DNA from: Pseudoalteromonas sp. CO133X
Lineage (GTDB): Bacteria; Pseudomonadota; Gammaproteobacteria; Enterobacterales; Alteromonadaceae
DNA: 57,928 nucleotides
Assembly (NCBI GenBank): GCA_004208945.1
Contig: SGPE01000007.1
Span: forward strand, 1 to 57,928
Direction of reading: 5' to 3'
The translations under genes and the position numbers were made by a program. Positions 57,522 to 57,928 of this stretch are shown here, in pieces. The notes under the pieces are model-generated. The model made no database searches, was not told the DNA's origin, and worked only from the letters and a program-made list of their open reading frames with translations. How positions within the stretch are numbered: the first letter of the stretch is position 1; every line of letters starts with the position of its first letter.

Positions 57522-57549
57522 TTGCAAACACATCGGATTATTGTAGAAT
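57522..57549 (+). promoter_or_regulatory. Promoter of the tRNA-Gly locus
   Basis: TTGCAA (57522-57527) and TAGAAT (57544-57549) with 16 bp between, then a GC-rich discriminator (CCTGCCCCGC), as in stringently controlled stable-RNA promoters. Transcription would pass through a short GC-rich hairpin (CCCCGCGGGG, 57573-57582) into the tandem units and the tRNA. Confidence 0.6.
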
Positions 57550-57607
57550 CCTGCCCCGCTTAAGACGTTAACCCCCGCGGGGTTGGTATGTCTCTAAGTA
57601 ATTGAAT

Positions 57608-57854
57608 GCGGCACTAGCTCAGTTGCCAGAACGTTTTACCGCAACCTTCAAGGTTGTGCACCAACGGACAAATTACTGACTACTTAAAAGCGGCACTAGC
57701 TCAGTTGCCAGAACGTTTTACCGCAACCTTCAAGGTTGTGCACCAACGGACAAACTACTGACTACTTATAAAGCGGCACTAGCTCAGTTGCCAGAACGTT
57801 TTACCGCAACCTTCAAGGTTGTGCACCAACGAACAAATTACTGACTACTTTAAA
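57608..57854 (+). repeat. Three tandem tRNA-Gly-derived units
   Basis: Units at 57608-57689, 57690-57772 and 57773-57854 (82, 83 and 82 bp), differing at only a few bases. Each starts with GCGGCACTAGCTCAGTTG, identical to the first 18 nt of the intact tRNA-Gly that follows. Next comes a D-arm altered so that it cannot pair and a 7-nt longer linker. Then comes the anticodon arm with its loop lost (GCAACCTT-C-AAGGTTG, a pure hairpin without the GCC anticodon), the end GTGCACCA, and a spacer of about 26 nt ending in ACTGACTACTT. The T-arm is missing. They cannot decode glycine but are probably co-transcribed with it. They may be tRNA relics kept homogeneous by unequal exchange, or processed small RNAs. 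Confidence 0.88.
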
Positions 57855-57928
57855 GCGGCACTAGCTCAGTTGGTAGAGCGCAACCTTGCCAAGGTTGAGG
57901 TCACGAGTTCGAGCCTCGTGTGCCGCTC
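57855..57928 (+). tRNA. tRNA-Gly (anticodon GCC), cut at the window edge
   Basis: The acceptor GCGGCAC / GTGCCGC, D-arm GCTC-AGTTGGTA-GAGC, anticodon arm CAACC-TTGCCAA-GGTTG and T-arm CACGA-GTTCGAG-TCGTG (with one minor offset) all fit. The gene lacks only the last bases of CCA because the window ends. It reads GGC and GGU. E. coli has three tandem tRNA-Gly(GCC) genes at this same place after orn. Confidence 0.93.

Noticed and set aside
57608..57854. CRISPR-like tandem repeat
   Set aside because: Units are directly adjacent with no variable spacers and derive from tRNA-Gly; no cas genes are present.

Overview
The window looks like chromosomal core sequence from a marine gammaproteobacterium of the Alteromonadales, most likely Pseudoalteromonas or a close relative. 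The basis is the moderately AT-rich DNA, the protein character (Rep, PolA, EF-P module, UbiK, YihI, HemN, IlvGMDA) and gene order shared with other gammaproteobacteria: polA / engB / yihI / hemN, and psd-rsgA / orn / tRNA-Gly. I saw no prophage, insertion sequence, CRISPR array or conjugative gene.

Layout. 0-13 kb: two tandem PhoA-type alkaline phosphatases (one exported, one a lipoprotein), a histidine-tailed exported protein, a short-chain dehydrogenase, an acidic small protein coupled to a fatty-acid cis/trans isomerase (Cti), a hybrid histidine kinase, a beta-repeat periplasmic protein, a ModF-like double ABC ATPase and a TraB/GumN-like protein. 13-19 kb: an ilv operon (ilvG-ilvM-ilvD-ilvA, no ilvE) behind a leader peptide, ilvL, that is absent from ordinary ORF calls and is followed by a 13-bp attenuator hairpin. 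19-29 kb: an orphan NMT1-type binding protein, a methyltransferase, beta-carbonic anhydrase, ubiK, rep, a GAF-GAF-GGDEF protein with a decayed EAL domain, cytochrome c5 and elbB. 29-38.5 kb: polA, a predicted small RNA at the place Spot 42 occupies in enterics, yceI and DUF1285 genes, engB, cytochrome c4, a predicted CsrB/CsrC-type RNA (nine GGA motifs, strong terminator), yihI, a DUF2489 gene and hemN.

38.5-48 kb: tRNA-Ile2(CAU) followed by an unrecognised two-gene cassette, galE, several small hypotheticals, the complete EF-P cassette epmB / efp-epmA, a TonB-dependent receptor, a 4HBT thioesterase and a META lipoprotein. 48-55 kb: a TPP riboswitch and the thiamine operon thiC-thiO-thiS-thiG-thiDE-thiF, which uses the aerobic ThiO route to dehydroglycine and a fused ThiD-ThiE. 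55-57.9 kb: rsgA-psd (minus strand), orn, and then a stable-RNA promoter driving three nearly identical 82-83 bp tandem units derived from tRNA-Gly, followed by an intact tRNA-Gly(GCC) cut by the window edge.

RNA-level regulation is unusually dense: a translation-coupled attenuator, a riboswitch, two candidate small RNAs flanking engB, dispersed GTAG-headed palindromic (REP-like) elements, and the tRNA-derived tandem array. The array and the two small RNAs are the items most worth following up. All functional names are from reading translated sequence against remembered family features; no database search was possible.
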